Origin: Saprospiraceae bacterium | GTDB taxonomy: Bacteria; Bacteroidota; Bacteroidia; Chitinophagales; Saprospiraceae | DNA length: 64,000 bases | Direction: 5' to 3' | Assembly: GCA_016715465.1 (NCBI GenBank) | Contig: JADKAA010000029.1 | Span: 2,604,001-2,668,000 of the forward strand | Part shown: positions 25,983 through 35,600 of the stretch, in pieces | How positions within the stretch are numbered: position 1 is the first letter of the stretch | How the letters are laid out: every line of letters begins with the position of its first letter | The notes under the pieces: generated by a model | The model's database searches: none | Told to the model about the DNA's origin: nothing | The model's input: only the letters and a program-made list of their open reading frames with translations | Made by a program: the position numbers and the translations under genes

Positions 25983-28900
25983 ATGAAAGAAGTAGTAATT
26001 TTAGTTTTAGCTGGTCTTTTCATGTCAGCAGCCATAGCTCAACCCAGCTTTAAATACGGCAATAGCAGAGACAATTTCCCATCGTTAATTAAGAATGATG
26101 GAAACAATGTTTATATCCTGGGTCAGGAAGATAAAAATGGCAGTTCCTACGGAACCATAACAAAATTGGATGCAAACTCAGGTAATATCATATGGCAAAA
26201 GGAGCTTGACTTTCCATCACAGATCAATGATATGGTGTTTATTCCGCCGCAAGGTCCTTTGGGAAAAACATCGCTATATATTGTGGGGCATACCTTGCCT
26301 TTTGACATCAACAATGCTTCTTTTATGATTCAGATCAATGCCGAGACCAATGCGATCGAATGTGTCAATATATTTAATCAGACAGGACGGGAATCTTTCA
26401 GAAATATCATAAGACATTCCAATCCATCCAATCCCAACTTCCCGTATTATATTTTAGGATCAAAAGGAGTTCAAGGTGGAACAGTTACACAGGACAAGGT
26501 GGTTTTAGTGAATCTCAGGCCCTTTTGTTCCAGTGGCACCAATGTTAATTTCGTAAAAGAGTTTTCATTTTTTGCCAATCCATCCGATATGGAATTCTCA
26601 AGGGGTTTGACCGCATTAAGTGATGGTTCAATTCTATTGATGGGAAACGAAACAAACAATGGTTTTGGAATGGTTGTTAAGCTTAGTGGATCCGGTAATT
26701 TTACAAACGGAGTATTGTACCAATCGGATATGGAAGTTTTAGATGCGGTAGAACTTCCAAATGCAAATATTGTTTTCAGCGGAACACGGTTTAACAGCGG
26801 CATACAATCCGGTTTACTTTTTGTAACGGACACCAAACTTGCTTTATTGGGAATGGCTTATGAGAATAAAAACACCTTAAGTTACAATGTCATAGTATCA
26901 GATGCTGGCGGAGCTTATTATCTCCCTTCATTTTACAAACCTGCCCAGAACAGCAACAGCACAACGTTTCCTTTGATACAAAAATTGGCCGTAGGTGGTA
27001 CTGTGGCTTTGCCAAATTTGGCTTTGACATGGCAGAAAAGCATCGAAAATAGTTCTGCAAATACTATTTTTAAAGGTCTTTCATTATCCGCCTCGTTAAG
27101 CGGCGATCTTTTCTATTCGGATGGACGTGGATTAAACATCAACAATCTTGATTTTACCTATGTGAAGACAAACCATGATTTTCAACTACCATGCGTGGAT
27201 AGCATAACAACTTTTTTTAATCCCCTGCAGCTTAGTTTTAATAACATAGAAATTGCGTCATCGGCCACTGCATTGCCTGCTCCTACACAAGGCAACTACA
27301 TGAATACCGATTGGAACAGGACCGATTTTTGTGGTGAGCCCTGTGGGCTGGATTTTACTGTAAGTACAACTGAACGGGAATGCAACGATGTTCTTTGTAA
27401 TATCATCATCACTAATGGAAGTGCACCCTACACCACCACCTGGGATTTTAATTGTGATGGTGTGATAGACGGTACCGGCACAATAGCGCAATTTACATTT
27501 TCTAACAATGGAATACATGCACTCTGCGTAAAAGTAATAGATGGCGACGAATGTGTCATCGAAAAGGAAGTAACCATCGTCACCAGCGGAGATACACAAG
27601 CTCCCGTTTTAACCTGTCCTGCAAATATCAGCATTCAATGCAATGAAAGTACAGACCCACCCAATACAGGACTTCCATCCGTCACAGATGATTTTGACTC
27701 CAATCCGACCTTGACAAGCCCTACAGATGTAGTTATAGAAGAAATACCGTGCCTAAGGAAAATAGTGCGAACCTGGCAAGCCCAGGATGATTGTGGAAAT
27801 GAATCCATCTGTACCCAGATCATCACTATCAAAGATGAAATTGCACCTGTCATTACCATGTGTGGAAGGAAAATAGTAAAGCAGGGCCTAAAAGATGCCA
27901 ACGGCAATTGCAAGGAGAAAGTAACCTTACTATCTCCAATGGTAACCGACCAATGCGACAACAATCCATCTGTGGTCAACTCCTATACCAATACAAATGA
28001 TGCAACAGCAGACTACAATGAGGGTACGACCATCGTTACATGGACCGCTACAGATCAATGCGGAAATATGTCTATTTGTAGGGATACAGTCATTGTATTG
28101 GGGTGTGATTCAACCTGCTGTATTTATAAACAGGAATTTATTGAGCGTGTTGAGGGTGCGGTGACTATTACTGTAAATCCCATTAACATTAACCCCAGTA
28201 TTGATTGTAAAGTGGTAGTAAATATAAATGGATTGTTTGATTGTGATCTGGTTCAAAGTATTGAATGGGGAGATGGAAACATTACAAATAACCCAGGCAT
28301 TGTGAATGTGATGCATCAATATGTCGTTAGTGGAAATTATTTAATTTCGATAAATTTTGTGGAGAAGGATGGTGAAAGCAATTGTTTTATACATACGGTA
28401 AAAAGGGAAATTGCAAACAATTGTTGTAATGGATGCAAATGGGGTTCTCCATCATCATTTTCAAATCTAAGATTGAAATATACTAATGGTTGGGAGTTTG
28501 ATTTATTAACAACAGGAACTGTTCCAATACCACCTTCTGGTGTTAGTATTGATTTCAAAGGAGATTTTCAATGTTTTTCAACCAACGCTTGCTTTAATAC
28601 CCTTTTTATGGATATTGGGTCTTATTCTGGTACTCATTGGAATTTTGGTACTCATGGAGCATCCTTTAGTAGAACATTACCTCCCTATAACGTTCTTTAT
28701 CCAACATTTGGGAACAATATTCACATACTAATACATGGTAGTTGTTTGACAGCACCGGCAGCGCCAGGTTTTTCCACTCAATGTGTAGGAGGGGACTCGT
28801 TTAGTTTCAGAAATTGTGATTGTGATATTCAATTTGGTAATGATGTAAATCAAGGTTTTTTAATTAATCATGTTACCAATTCTTGTGATAAAAAATTCAC

Positions 28901-29771
28901 TCCCCATAGACTGAGTGTCTGTGATCGGGTTACATGGAAAGTGAATGGTGTAGTGGTCGCTAACAATACAGGGTATAACTCTACAGTTGGGCCTTTCCAA
29001 CTTATTAGTGGATTGAATGAAGTTTGTATGATCGTAACTCGTCCGTCAAGTACAACTACATGTAAAGATACTTTCTGCCAGCAAATATTTTGTTTATCTA
29101 ACCCAAGTTGTCCTAATGTCCCTAATAGTGGTTTAAACAATGATGGAAATCTTGGTCTATTGAGAGATGTAGGCATTAGTGATTGGAAGTCATGTGATGA
29201 CAATGTGATAATACATGAAGATGGCTATCTTGATCAGGGATCACTTTTGATTGCAGGAAGTATGGCCAAACCAGCAATAATTGTGGTGGATTTAAAAGAT
29301 AATAGTAAAAGGCTAAAGTCTGTTAATTTTGCTTTAAAACAATATTTTACAGAAACACTTGACACCAACACTATGATTACGCTTCAAAATCAAAGTGAAT
29401 TGTGTGGAGGGCAAGTAGTGGAGTTAAGCGTATTTAATTTATCCAAACGAATAAAGGGGTGGGAAACTTTCTCTTTAGAAATTGAAAATGCATTGGAATT
29501 GCCTTATAGATTTATGGCAATGAAAGTGGATAGCAGAGACACCTTCCCACCTAATATGTATAAAATAGATAACATTTGTTTTGACTTGATATCGGCTCTT
29601 GGAATTGAAGAAGTAGATAATTTTTCCATCTACCCCAATCCTACTTCCGGCCATATTACCCTGGATTTTAACAATGGTAACCCTGCATTTGAAAAAGCTT
29701 CAATTTTAGACCTTCACGGCAGATTGATTAAGACATTCCATTGGCAAAAGGAATGGATAAACAAGAAATAG
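25983..29771 (+). CDS. T9SS HYR/PKD protein with frameshifted sorting domain
   Basis: 1262 aa as read. After the signal peptide (ending IAQP), residues 20-420 form a propeller-like series of strands (for example NNVYILGQEDKNGSSYGTIT). A PKD domain (about 452-535), two HYR domains (about 540-700, with APVLTCPANISIQC and APVITMC) and a Cys-rich beta region follow. The T9SS sorting domain begins near 1204 (FSIYPNPTSGHITLDF) but the frame stops after IKTFHWQKEWINKK. The missing end of that domain continues in another frame to 29863, so the gene is probably frameshifted. It lies 19 bp after the previous gene. Confidence 0.85.
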   Translation: MKEVVILVLAGLFMSAAIAQPSFKYGNSRDNFPSLIKNDGNNVYILGQEDKNGSSYGTITKLDANSGNIIWQKELDFPSQINDMVFIPPQGPLGKTSLYIVGHTLPFDINNASFMIQINAETNAIECVNIFNQTGRESFRNIIRHSNPSNPNFPYYILGSKGVQGGTVTQDKVVLVNLRPFCSSGTNVNFVKEFSFFANPSDMEFSRGLTALSDGSILLMGNETNNGFGMVVKLSGSGNFTNGVLYQSDMEVLDAVELPNANIVFSGTRFNSGIQSGLLFVTDTKLALLGMAYENKNTLSYNVIVSDAGGAYYLPSFYKPAQNSNSTTFPLIQKLAVGGTVALPNLALTWQKSIENSSANTIFKGLSLSASLSGDLFYSDGRGLNINNLDFTYVKTNHDFQLPCVDSITTFFNPLQLSFNNIEIASSATALPAPTQGNYMNTDWNRTDFCGEPCGLDFTVSTTERECNDVLCNIIITNGSAPYTTTWDFNCDGVIDGTGTIAQFTFSNNGIHALCVKVIDGDECVIEKEVTIVTSGDTQAPVLTCPANISIQCNESTDPPNTGLPSVTDDFDSNPTLTSPTDVVIEEIPCLRKIVRTWQAQDDCGNESICTQIITIKDEIAPVITMCGRKIVKQGLKDANGNCKEKVTLLSPMVTDQCDNNPSVVNSYTNTNDATADYNEGTTIVTWTATDQCGNMSICRDTVIVLGCDSTCCIYKQEFIERVEGAVTITVNPININPSIDCKVVVNINGLFDCDLVQSIEWGDGNITNNPGIVNVMHQYVVSGNYLISINFVEKDGESNCFIHTVKREIANNCCNGCKWGSPSSFSNLRLKYTNGWEFDLLTTGTVPIPPSGVSIDFKGDFQCFSTNACFNTLFMDIGSYSGTHWNFGTHGASFSRTLPPYNVLYPTFGNNIHILIHGSCLTAPAAPGFSTQCVGGDSFSFRNCDCDIQFGNDVNQGFLINHVTNSCDKKFTPHRLSVCDRVTWKVNGVVVANNTGYNSTVGPFQLISGLNEVCMIVTRPSSTTTCKDTFCQQIFCLSNPSCPNVPNSGLNNDGNLGLLRDVGISDWKSCDDNVIIHEDGYLDQGSLLIAGSMAKPAIIVVDLKDNSKRLKSVNFALKQYFTETLDTNTMITLQNQSELCGGQVVELSVFNLSKRIKGWETFSLEIENALELPYRFMAMKVDSRDTFPPNMYKIDNICFDLISALGIEEVDNFSIYPNPTSGHITLDFNNGNPAFEKASILDLHGRLIKTFHWQKEWINKK

Positions 29772-29863
29772 ATTTATTTAAATATGAAAGTGGAATGTAT
29801 CTTCTGCGCTTAATGGATAGAAATGGCAGATCAGTAATTAAAAAAATAGTGAAAGCAGATTGA
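29753..29863 (+). other. Out-of-frame end of the preceding sorting domain
   Basis: Frame 2 reads EIDLFKYESGMYLLRLMDRN, then GRSVIKKIVKAD and TGA at 29861-29863. This is exactly the last strands of a T9SS type A sorting domain. It is the lost tail of the 25983 gene, displaced by one base near the AAAAGG run at 29746-29751. It ends 4 bp before the next start, as expected if it was the original terminus. Confidence 0.85.
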
Positions 29864-29867
29864 TTAA

Positions 29868-31334
29868 ATGGAGGCTAATAAAATGATAAATTTTATAATT
29901 AATAATTCCAGGAGTATGAAATTGTGGATGCTGATTTTTATGACAGTTATTGGCCTGATCTCAGCTTCTGCACAGTCAGAACAGGAAGTTAGAGAGCGTT
30001 ATGGGTCTATTCTCACCTCTCTGGATCTAAAGGACTGGAAAGCGTTGGATAAAAAGAGTGAAGCATTGATCAAAAGTATAAAGGGAGACAGCTATCAGGA
30101 TTTGGTTTCCATTGTTTCTTACATGCATATTCTCGCTATATCCGGGAGGATGAATGATGGAGATTTGAACAAAAAGGATGCATTGAAAAAAGCAAGGGTA
30201 TATAAGGGCAAAACACTTATTATGCCGGGGCGCACATTCAAAGAAAATTGTTTTGATTGTTTATATCCAAAGGAGGATGATCCTAAAGTATTATTTTGTA
30301 CAAATTCCAATGAGAACAATACCAAGATTTATTCCTTTGAATATTATCATTTAGAGGAAGCGTTCGGCACCAATTTTATAACAGATAATTATAATAAGGT
30401 AATGAAGATCAAGGCTAAACTAACAGACATAACTGCGGAGGGGAATATGTTCCCACGATTTAGTTTGGATTTTGAAGAAGTAACGTTTTACTTTATGGAT
30501 GAGGAAGAAGGCGAAAATGATGAGCCAAGATCCATTGAATTTAGCGACTCTTTACATACCTATTTGCAGTATGATGTGTATGTAAATCCTGAAGGAACGA
30601 TCTTTAAGAAAAGCGGGGAATATGCTGACAAGAAAGGAAACATAGTGGATGCCTCTTTTATTGCAAACACAAAAAGTGTGAAGAGGAATTTATTGTTTAA
30701 GGTTTTGGAGCTGAATGAAAATATTAACTTTCAGGAGTTGGAGGAAAGTACGGATTCTTTAATACTCAACCTCAATGGTGTAAATGATGATCACAATTTG
30801 GAAGTTTACTATCCAGCAAAAAAAGTCAGTGCAAAAGATTTTACCGGGTATGTGATCGGAATTAAGAGCAGGAAAAGCAGCGAGGTAAACCTCACCTTTA
30901 ATGGTTTGATGCTCAAACAGGGGAGAATTCTTAATGCCGAATATTTTGTTACAGATACAGCTGGTTTTGAAATCAATCCAGAGCAGGAAAAGAGGCACTA
31001 TTTTGATCTTTTGAGTAAGGTTGAAATAAAGAAAAATGAAGAAATTATTGAAGTATCAGGAAACGTCGCCACGCTGTATGAAAAAATGAAGATTGGCATT
31101 AATCCAATCAGCTGCAGTGGCATGCCTTATGAGGACTGTATCCAGCTTTTCGTTGAAAATATCGAACCGTTTGTTTTCAAAGACCTGACAGCTGATTCTT
31201 TTACTGACATTGTAAAACATCCGGAAAAAGGTTTTGTTATACCCTATCTGCCAGGTAAAATGTTGAACCTCGTAATTTCTGATGGTACTGAAACCATCAA
31301 TATGCCTTTTAAAATTCCTGATCTACCAAAATGA
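29868..31334 (+). CDS. Exported protein, paralogue of the one at 47886
   Basis: 488 aa if started at ATG 29868; the signal peptide MKLWMLIFMTVIGLISASAQ suggests the internal ATG at 29916 may be the real start. It is paralogous to the 483-aa protein at 47886-49337. Both have a helical N-terminus, then LIMP-R-F--NC, a DDP...C block, and a K-I--FEYYHL strand, followed by matching beta-rich segments. No family is recognised. The Cys pair and the coupling to RHS and T9SS genes point to a periplasmic or surface accessory protein. It overlaps the next gene by 4 bp. Confidence 0.7.
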   Translation: MEANKMINFIINNSRSMKLWMLIFMTVIGLISASAQSEQEVRERYGSILTSLDLKDWKALDKKSEALIKSIKGDSYQDLVSIVSYMHILAISGRMNDGDLNKKDALKKARVYKGKTLIMPGRTFKENCFDCLYPKEDDPKVLFCTNSNENNTKIYSFEYYHLEEAFGTNFITDNYNKVMKIKAKLTDITAEGNMFPRFSLDFEEVTFYFMDEEEGENDEPRSIEFSDSLHTYLQYDVYVNPEGTIFKKSGEYADKKGNIVDASFIANTKSVKRNLLFKVLELNENINFQELEESTDSLILNLNGVNDDHNLEVYYPAKKVSAKDFTGYVIGIKSRKSSEVNLTFNGLMLKQGRILNAEYFVTDTAGFEINPEQEKRHYFDLLSKVEIKKNEEIIEVSGNVATLYEKMKIGINPISCSGMPYEDCIQLFVENIEPFVFKDLTADSFTDIVKHPEKGFVIPYLPGKMLNLVISDGTETINMPFKIPDLPK

Positions 31335-32050
31335 AAGGCTTACCATTATATATCACCATTCATATACTTTTGACCGGGGCAAATGTGCTTTTTAGCCAAA
31401 AGACCAGCTTCATTGCTGATTGGCAGGCTGTCATCCGCAAGTACAATGATTTGGAGAGCATGGAAGTAAGTTCTACTTATTACCTATACGATGATCATCA
31501 TTCTGTAAAACCTACAGAAATGTCCCAAGCTTTGGTAGCCCGAAAGTCAAAGGATATTTACCAGAAGATCGGCGAGATTGAATATATCGTAAGTGAACAA
31601 TACATGGCCATGGTGGACCATGATGAAAAACACATTCTGTTTGACAGATCCGTGAAGGGATTTAGTCCTTACACGCCCGACATCAGTTTAGACTATCTGA
31701 AGGAATTTATTGCAAGTGAAAGCGTATTGAAAAATACGACATCTGAGAAACAGTATGAAATTGGTTTTTCTGAAGGTGAATTGGAATCGATAAGGACTGT
31801 AATACAAAAGCCTTCCTTTCTCTTAAAGGAATTGACTTTATTTTACGCTGAAAAGGAAGAAGTTGACGAAGAAAACAGGCCCGTCATGGTTAAACAAAAA
31901 CTTAGGATTATCTTTGCTGCTCCTAAGACCGTTACTAAACATTTTTACTCCATTGATGCCAATCCATATTTTTCATTTAGTAAGGATAGGGTTACTTTGA
32001 AATCAAAGTATAAGTCTTATGAATTAATTGACAACAGATTAAGACAATAA
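31331..32050 (+). CDS. Exported protein, possibly LolA-like fold
   Basis: 239 aa, 4-bp ATGA overlap with the previous gene. A signal peptide (about 1-22, ending VLFSQ) precedes a single domain of about 210 aa with many long strands: SMEVSSTYYLYDD, EYIVSEQYMAMVDHDEKHIL, LLKELTLFYAEKEE. The layout resembles LolA/LolB-type lipid-binding half barrels, but there is no diagnostic motif and I hold this loosely. It is an accessory member of the RHS operon, 1 bp before the next gene. Confidence 0.6.
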   Translation: MKGLPLYITIHILLTGANVLFSQKTSFIADWQAVIRKYNDLESMEVSSTYYLYDDHHSVKPTEMSQALVARKSKDIYQKIGEIEYIVSEQYMAMVDHDEKHILFDRSVKGFSPYTPDISLDYLKEFIASESVLKNTTSEKQYEIGFSEGELESIRTVIQKPSFLLKELTLFYAEKEEVDEENRPVMVKQKLRIIFAAPKTVTKHFYSIDANPYFSFSKDRVTLKSKYKSYELIDNRLRQ

Positions 32051-32051
32051 C

Positions 32052-32672
32052 ATGAGATTTATCAAATATGTAATATTGCTTGCCATATTAAGCTGTAAGA
32101 CCCTTCAAAGTCCTTATGCACAACCTAACATTTCATTTTATAAATCATATAGTGATTTTAAAAAGAACAACCCATTAAAGACCTATCCGGTAATTGGCGA
32201 TGTCAACGAGCATGGAGTGCAGTACTTTTATGATAGCCTGAAAGTACTGGATAAAAATTCAGTAAAATTTATTACGCCACAAAACTATCCAAGCCATTTA
32301 TTTTCTGATAATCGAAAATTATTGCTCAGATATGATAAAGGAAAATTATTTTCTGTCTTAGCGTCCGGTAATTTCTGTTATTATATGGACTTTGCATATA
32401 CTTCTTTTGTGGAGGGACCTGACGGAAGCCTGATTACTATTTCAAAATACCATGGAGAAGACGCCCCTAAGCTTCACTATTATTCTGACGGGGAATTGGG
32501 TGATGTAGTACCATTGACGAATGACTTTTTATATCCAATCCTAAATAAACATAAGCTGATGGATGGTTACGAGGAAAAAAGAAAAGAATTTGGTTTGGCC
32601 GAGTATAGCGGTGAGTTCAGCGAAGTATACATAGAAGTGTTTGAATTGATTAATCAAAAGACAATGAGATAG
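32052..32672 (+). CDS. Exported operon protein of unknown function
   Basis: 206 aa. The N-terminus is hydrophobic with two possible processing points: a lipobox-like AILSC (Cys 15) or signal peptidase cleavage near SPYAQ. The mature part is beta-prone (FSVLASGNFCYYMDFAYTSF, SLITISKYHGEDAPKLHYYS) and matches nothing I know. It lies between the 239-aa protein and the RHS gene with 1-2 bp gaps, so it is made with them. Immediate upstream position to the RHS gene would suit a chaperone-like role (inference). Confidence 0.6.
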   Translation: MRFIKYVILLAILSCKTLQSPYAQPNISFYKSYSDFKKNNPLKTYPVIGDVNEHGVQYFYDSLKVLDKNSVKFITPQNYPSHLFSDNRKLLLRYDKGKLFSVLASGNFCYYMDFAYTSFVEGPDGSLITISKYHGEDAPKLHYYSDGELGDVVPLTNDFLYPILNKHKLMDGYEEKRKEFGLAEYSGEFSEVYIEVFELINQKTMR

Positions 32673-32674
32673 TT

Positions 32675-35600
32675 GTGGGTTTTAAATGGCTTATAGTACA
32701 CATGCTTATCATTTCCGGCTTACAGGTTATTGCCGGTATTGAGACGAGAGTATCCTATATCAATGGATCAGATTTCCTGGACTATAACATTCATGGTGGC
32801 TCTTCGATACCCAATATATATGCCTATAGTGAATTGACCGATTTTATTCCACAAGGCAATGCAGACTGGGAAAGTAACTACAAAATTTTATCAAGCAAAG
32901 GTCGTGTTGAATTGTACATCGATGGCTCGGCACAGCCACTCTACTTTAAATATGCCCTTGAAGTGCCTGTTGAAATTACGTATTATAAAGTGGATTACTC
33001 CAGCACGACTGTAACGCATAAGTTGAAGGTGGATTTTGATCCCGTGGAAGGATCCTACCATAGACAACTGGATATGTGGCAACTCGAAGGTGTATTTGCC
33101 ATAAGGGTTAGGGTGATAGGTGACGACCCTGCGATACAGTTCATAGCTGATGCTCCATTGAGTACGGGTCAGAAGGAGGCCATAGCCAAGGTGGTTAAGA
33201 TAAGGGTCACTCAGGAATATGACAAAGTAGTAAATTTTGATTATCAAAGATCACTCCAGTGGAACGAGATATTTTTTAATTATGATAATGGTGACCGCCA
33301 GCTGAATGTAAGTTGGAATGTTATCGAAGGGGCAGAAGTCTATGATTTGGAATGGGGCTTCATAGAACGATATAATCCCGGATTGGCATTTACTTCTATA
33401 TCCTTGACCACAAGTAAACATGACTTTAACCAAAATTCAACCAGAGTAACATTGACCACAAGCAGCTACACCTTGCCAATTGTTTATGAACAGGGTGCAT
33501 TGGTATTCAGAGTTCGGGGTAGGGGAAAGGTCTTGCCTGATGTGGAACACACTGTATTGGGTGCATGGTCGTGTGGCAAATGGGGCGGAGTTTGTAACAA
33601 CAATTATGCTGAGATCAGTCCAAATTTCAACAATTGGCATCACAGAATGTGGTTTTTGGATGCCCATGAAAATGACAATAAAAACTGGCAGGTGATCACA
33701 TCCTATGCGGAAGAAGGCAAACGAAAAGATGTGGTCAACTATATGGATGGCACCATGCGCACCCGGCAAACCGTAACCGTCAATAATACCGACAACAACG
33801 TTTTGGTTGCAGAAACCATATACGACCATCAGGGCAGGGCTGCCATGCAAATCCTGCCGGCGCCCGTCCTTCATGATCCTGCACTGAAATTCAGGGCCAA
33901 CTTCAACCGCAATCTGGCCAACCAGCCTTATTCCAAACTGGATTTTGACCTTGACGCGACTTTGCCGTGCAGTGGCATGGTCAGTCCACTCAATAGCATC
34001 AGTGGAGCAGCGCATTACTACTCTTCACAATTTTTTCAGGGATTGACCAATGATGAAAAGGACACCCACCTGGCTTATATACCTGAAAGCAGTGGATATC
34101 CAATGATTCAGACAGAATATACGCCCGACAATACCGGAAGAATACAAAGACAGGGAGGCGCGGGATCTGCTTTTCAATTAGAAAGTACCCACGAAACAAA
34201 ATACTTTTATGCCACACCGCCTCAGGAAGAACTGGATTATTTGTTTGGCTCCAATGTCGGTCAGGCATCACACTATAAAAAAAATATGGTCATGGACCCC
34301 AATGGTCAGGTAAGTATCAGCTACATGGACGCCAAAGGAAATTCCATAGCCACAGCATTGGCGGGTAAAGCACCCGATAGCTTACATCAACTTGACTCAT
34401 ATTTGCCTTTTCCGATGACGATCAATTTGCTGGCATACAACCGCATTGATACCATCGACTACAGCCTCGATGCCACTTTTACCCTTGCGGTAGATAGCAG
34501 AGGAGATCACCAGTTTTATTACGGGGTCACTGCTGAACAATTTATGAGTGATGGCTGTATGCCATCCAATGTGTGTTATGATTGTGTGTATGAGCTCGAA
34601 TTATTGGTGGTCAGCAACGAATGTCCGGATACATTTTATCATTTCACAAAAACCATAGGTACTTTTTTTACGGTAGATCCAACTACCACTAGTACGCCAA
34701 GCACTGGTGGCGGAGGTGCCGCCAGATTGACATTGGGTGCGATTTCAATAGATTCTTTATCTTTTGGACTGAATACTTCGTGTGGTACACCTGTACATTT
34801 TAATACGGGTTTGCTGCCACAAAACAATGCCTTTACTATTTTGGACATGCCGGTAGGCACCTACTCAGTCATCAAAAGGCTCAAGGTCAACCAGGACGCT
34901 GCCCATGCCTATCTCGAGCACTATCTCAATGACCCCAACAATGTATGTACCAATGTACTCGAAGACATGCTCAATGAGCAACTGGATCTGGTAGATACCG
35001 ATGATTGTTATCTCGATTGCGATGATGTTGACCAATCTTCTACTAATCCTGCAGATGAGGAGCTGGCGGAAATGGTGTGCGATACTGTTTTGTCCAATCC
35101 GTGCGATATAGCACGCGAAAGAATGTTGGGTGATTTTATGCCGGGAGGCCAGTATGCAGAATTTAATTTGGTCGTCTATAATGGATGGAATAAAACATTG
35201 TCCATTTTCAATCCCTATAATCGTTTGATCGATTACAATAGTTCCGGCATTGACTGGACCGATATTTGGGTGGAAAACAATGCCGATGTATTGGTTCATC
35301 CCAATCAACTCAGCATCAAAGAATTTATCCAAAATTATGAAGCTGAGTGGGCTGAAAAATATATCATTTTTCACCCGGAATATTGTATGTTGAACAGGTG
35401 CTTTGATTCTTTGGCAACATCTTATACTTATAATAATCAATTGGCGGAGACGAATTTATTTTCAGAAGCAGTTGCGGCCGATTTTATATCCGCTGCAGGT
35501 TTTGTAAGTCCCTATGGCATTCTGGATCTCGATCCATATTTTGATGCCGGTAAGCCCGGTGAAGATTCGATCGCCAAAATGCAATTGTATATGGAGCACT

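Noticed and set aside
29740..29771. Programmed -1 frameshifting to join the sorting domain
   Set aside because: No X-XXY-YYZ slippery heptamer and no obvious stimulatory structure; mutation or sequencing error is simpler.
33437..34015. Long minus-strand frames across the RHS gene (also at 34865, 35912, 37322 and 38765)
   Set aside because: Shadows of the strongly biased RHS coding frame; no starts, signals or known domains.
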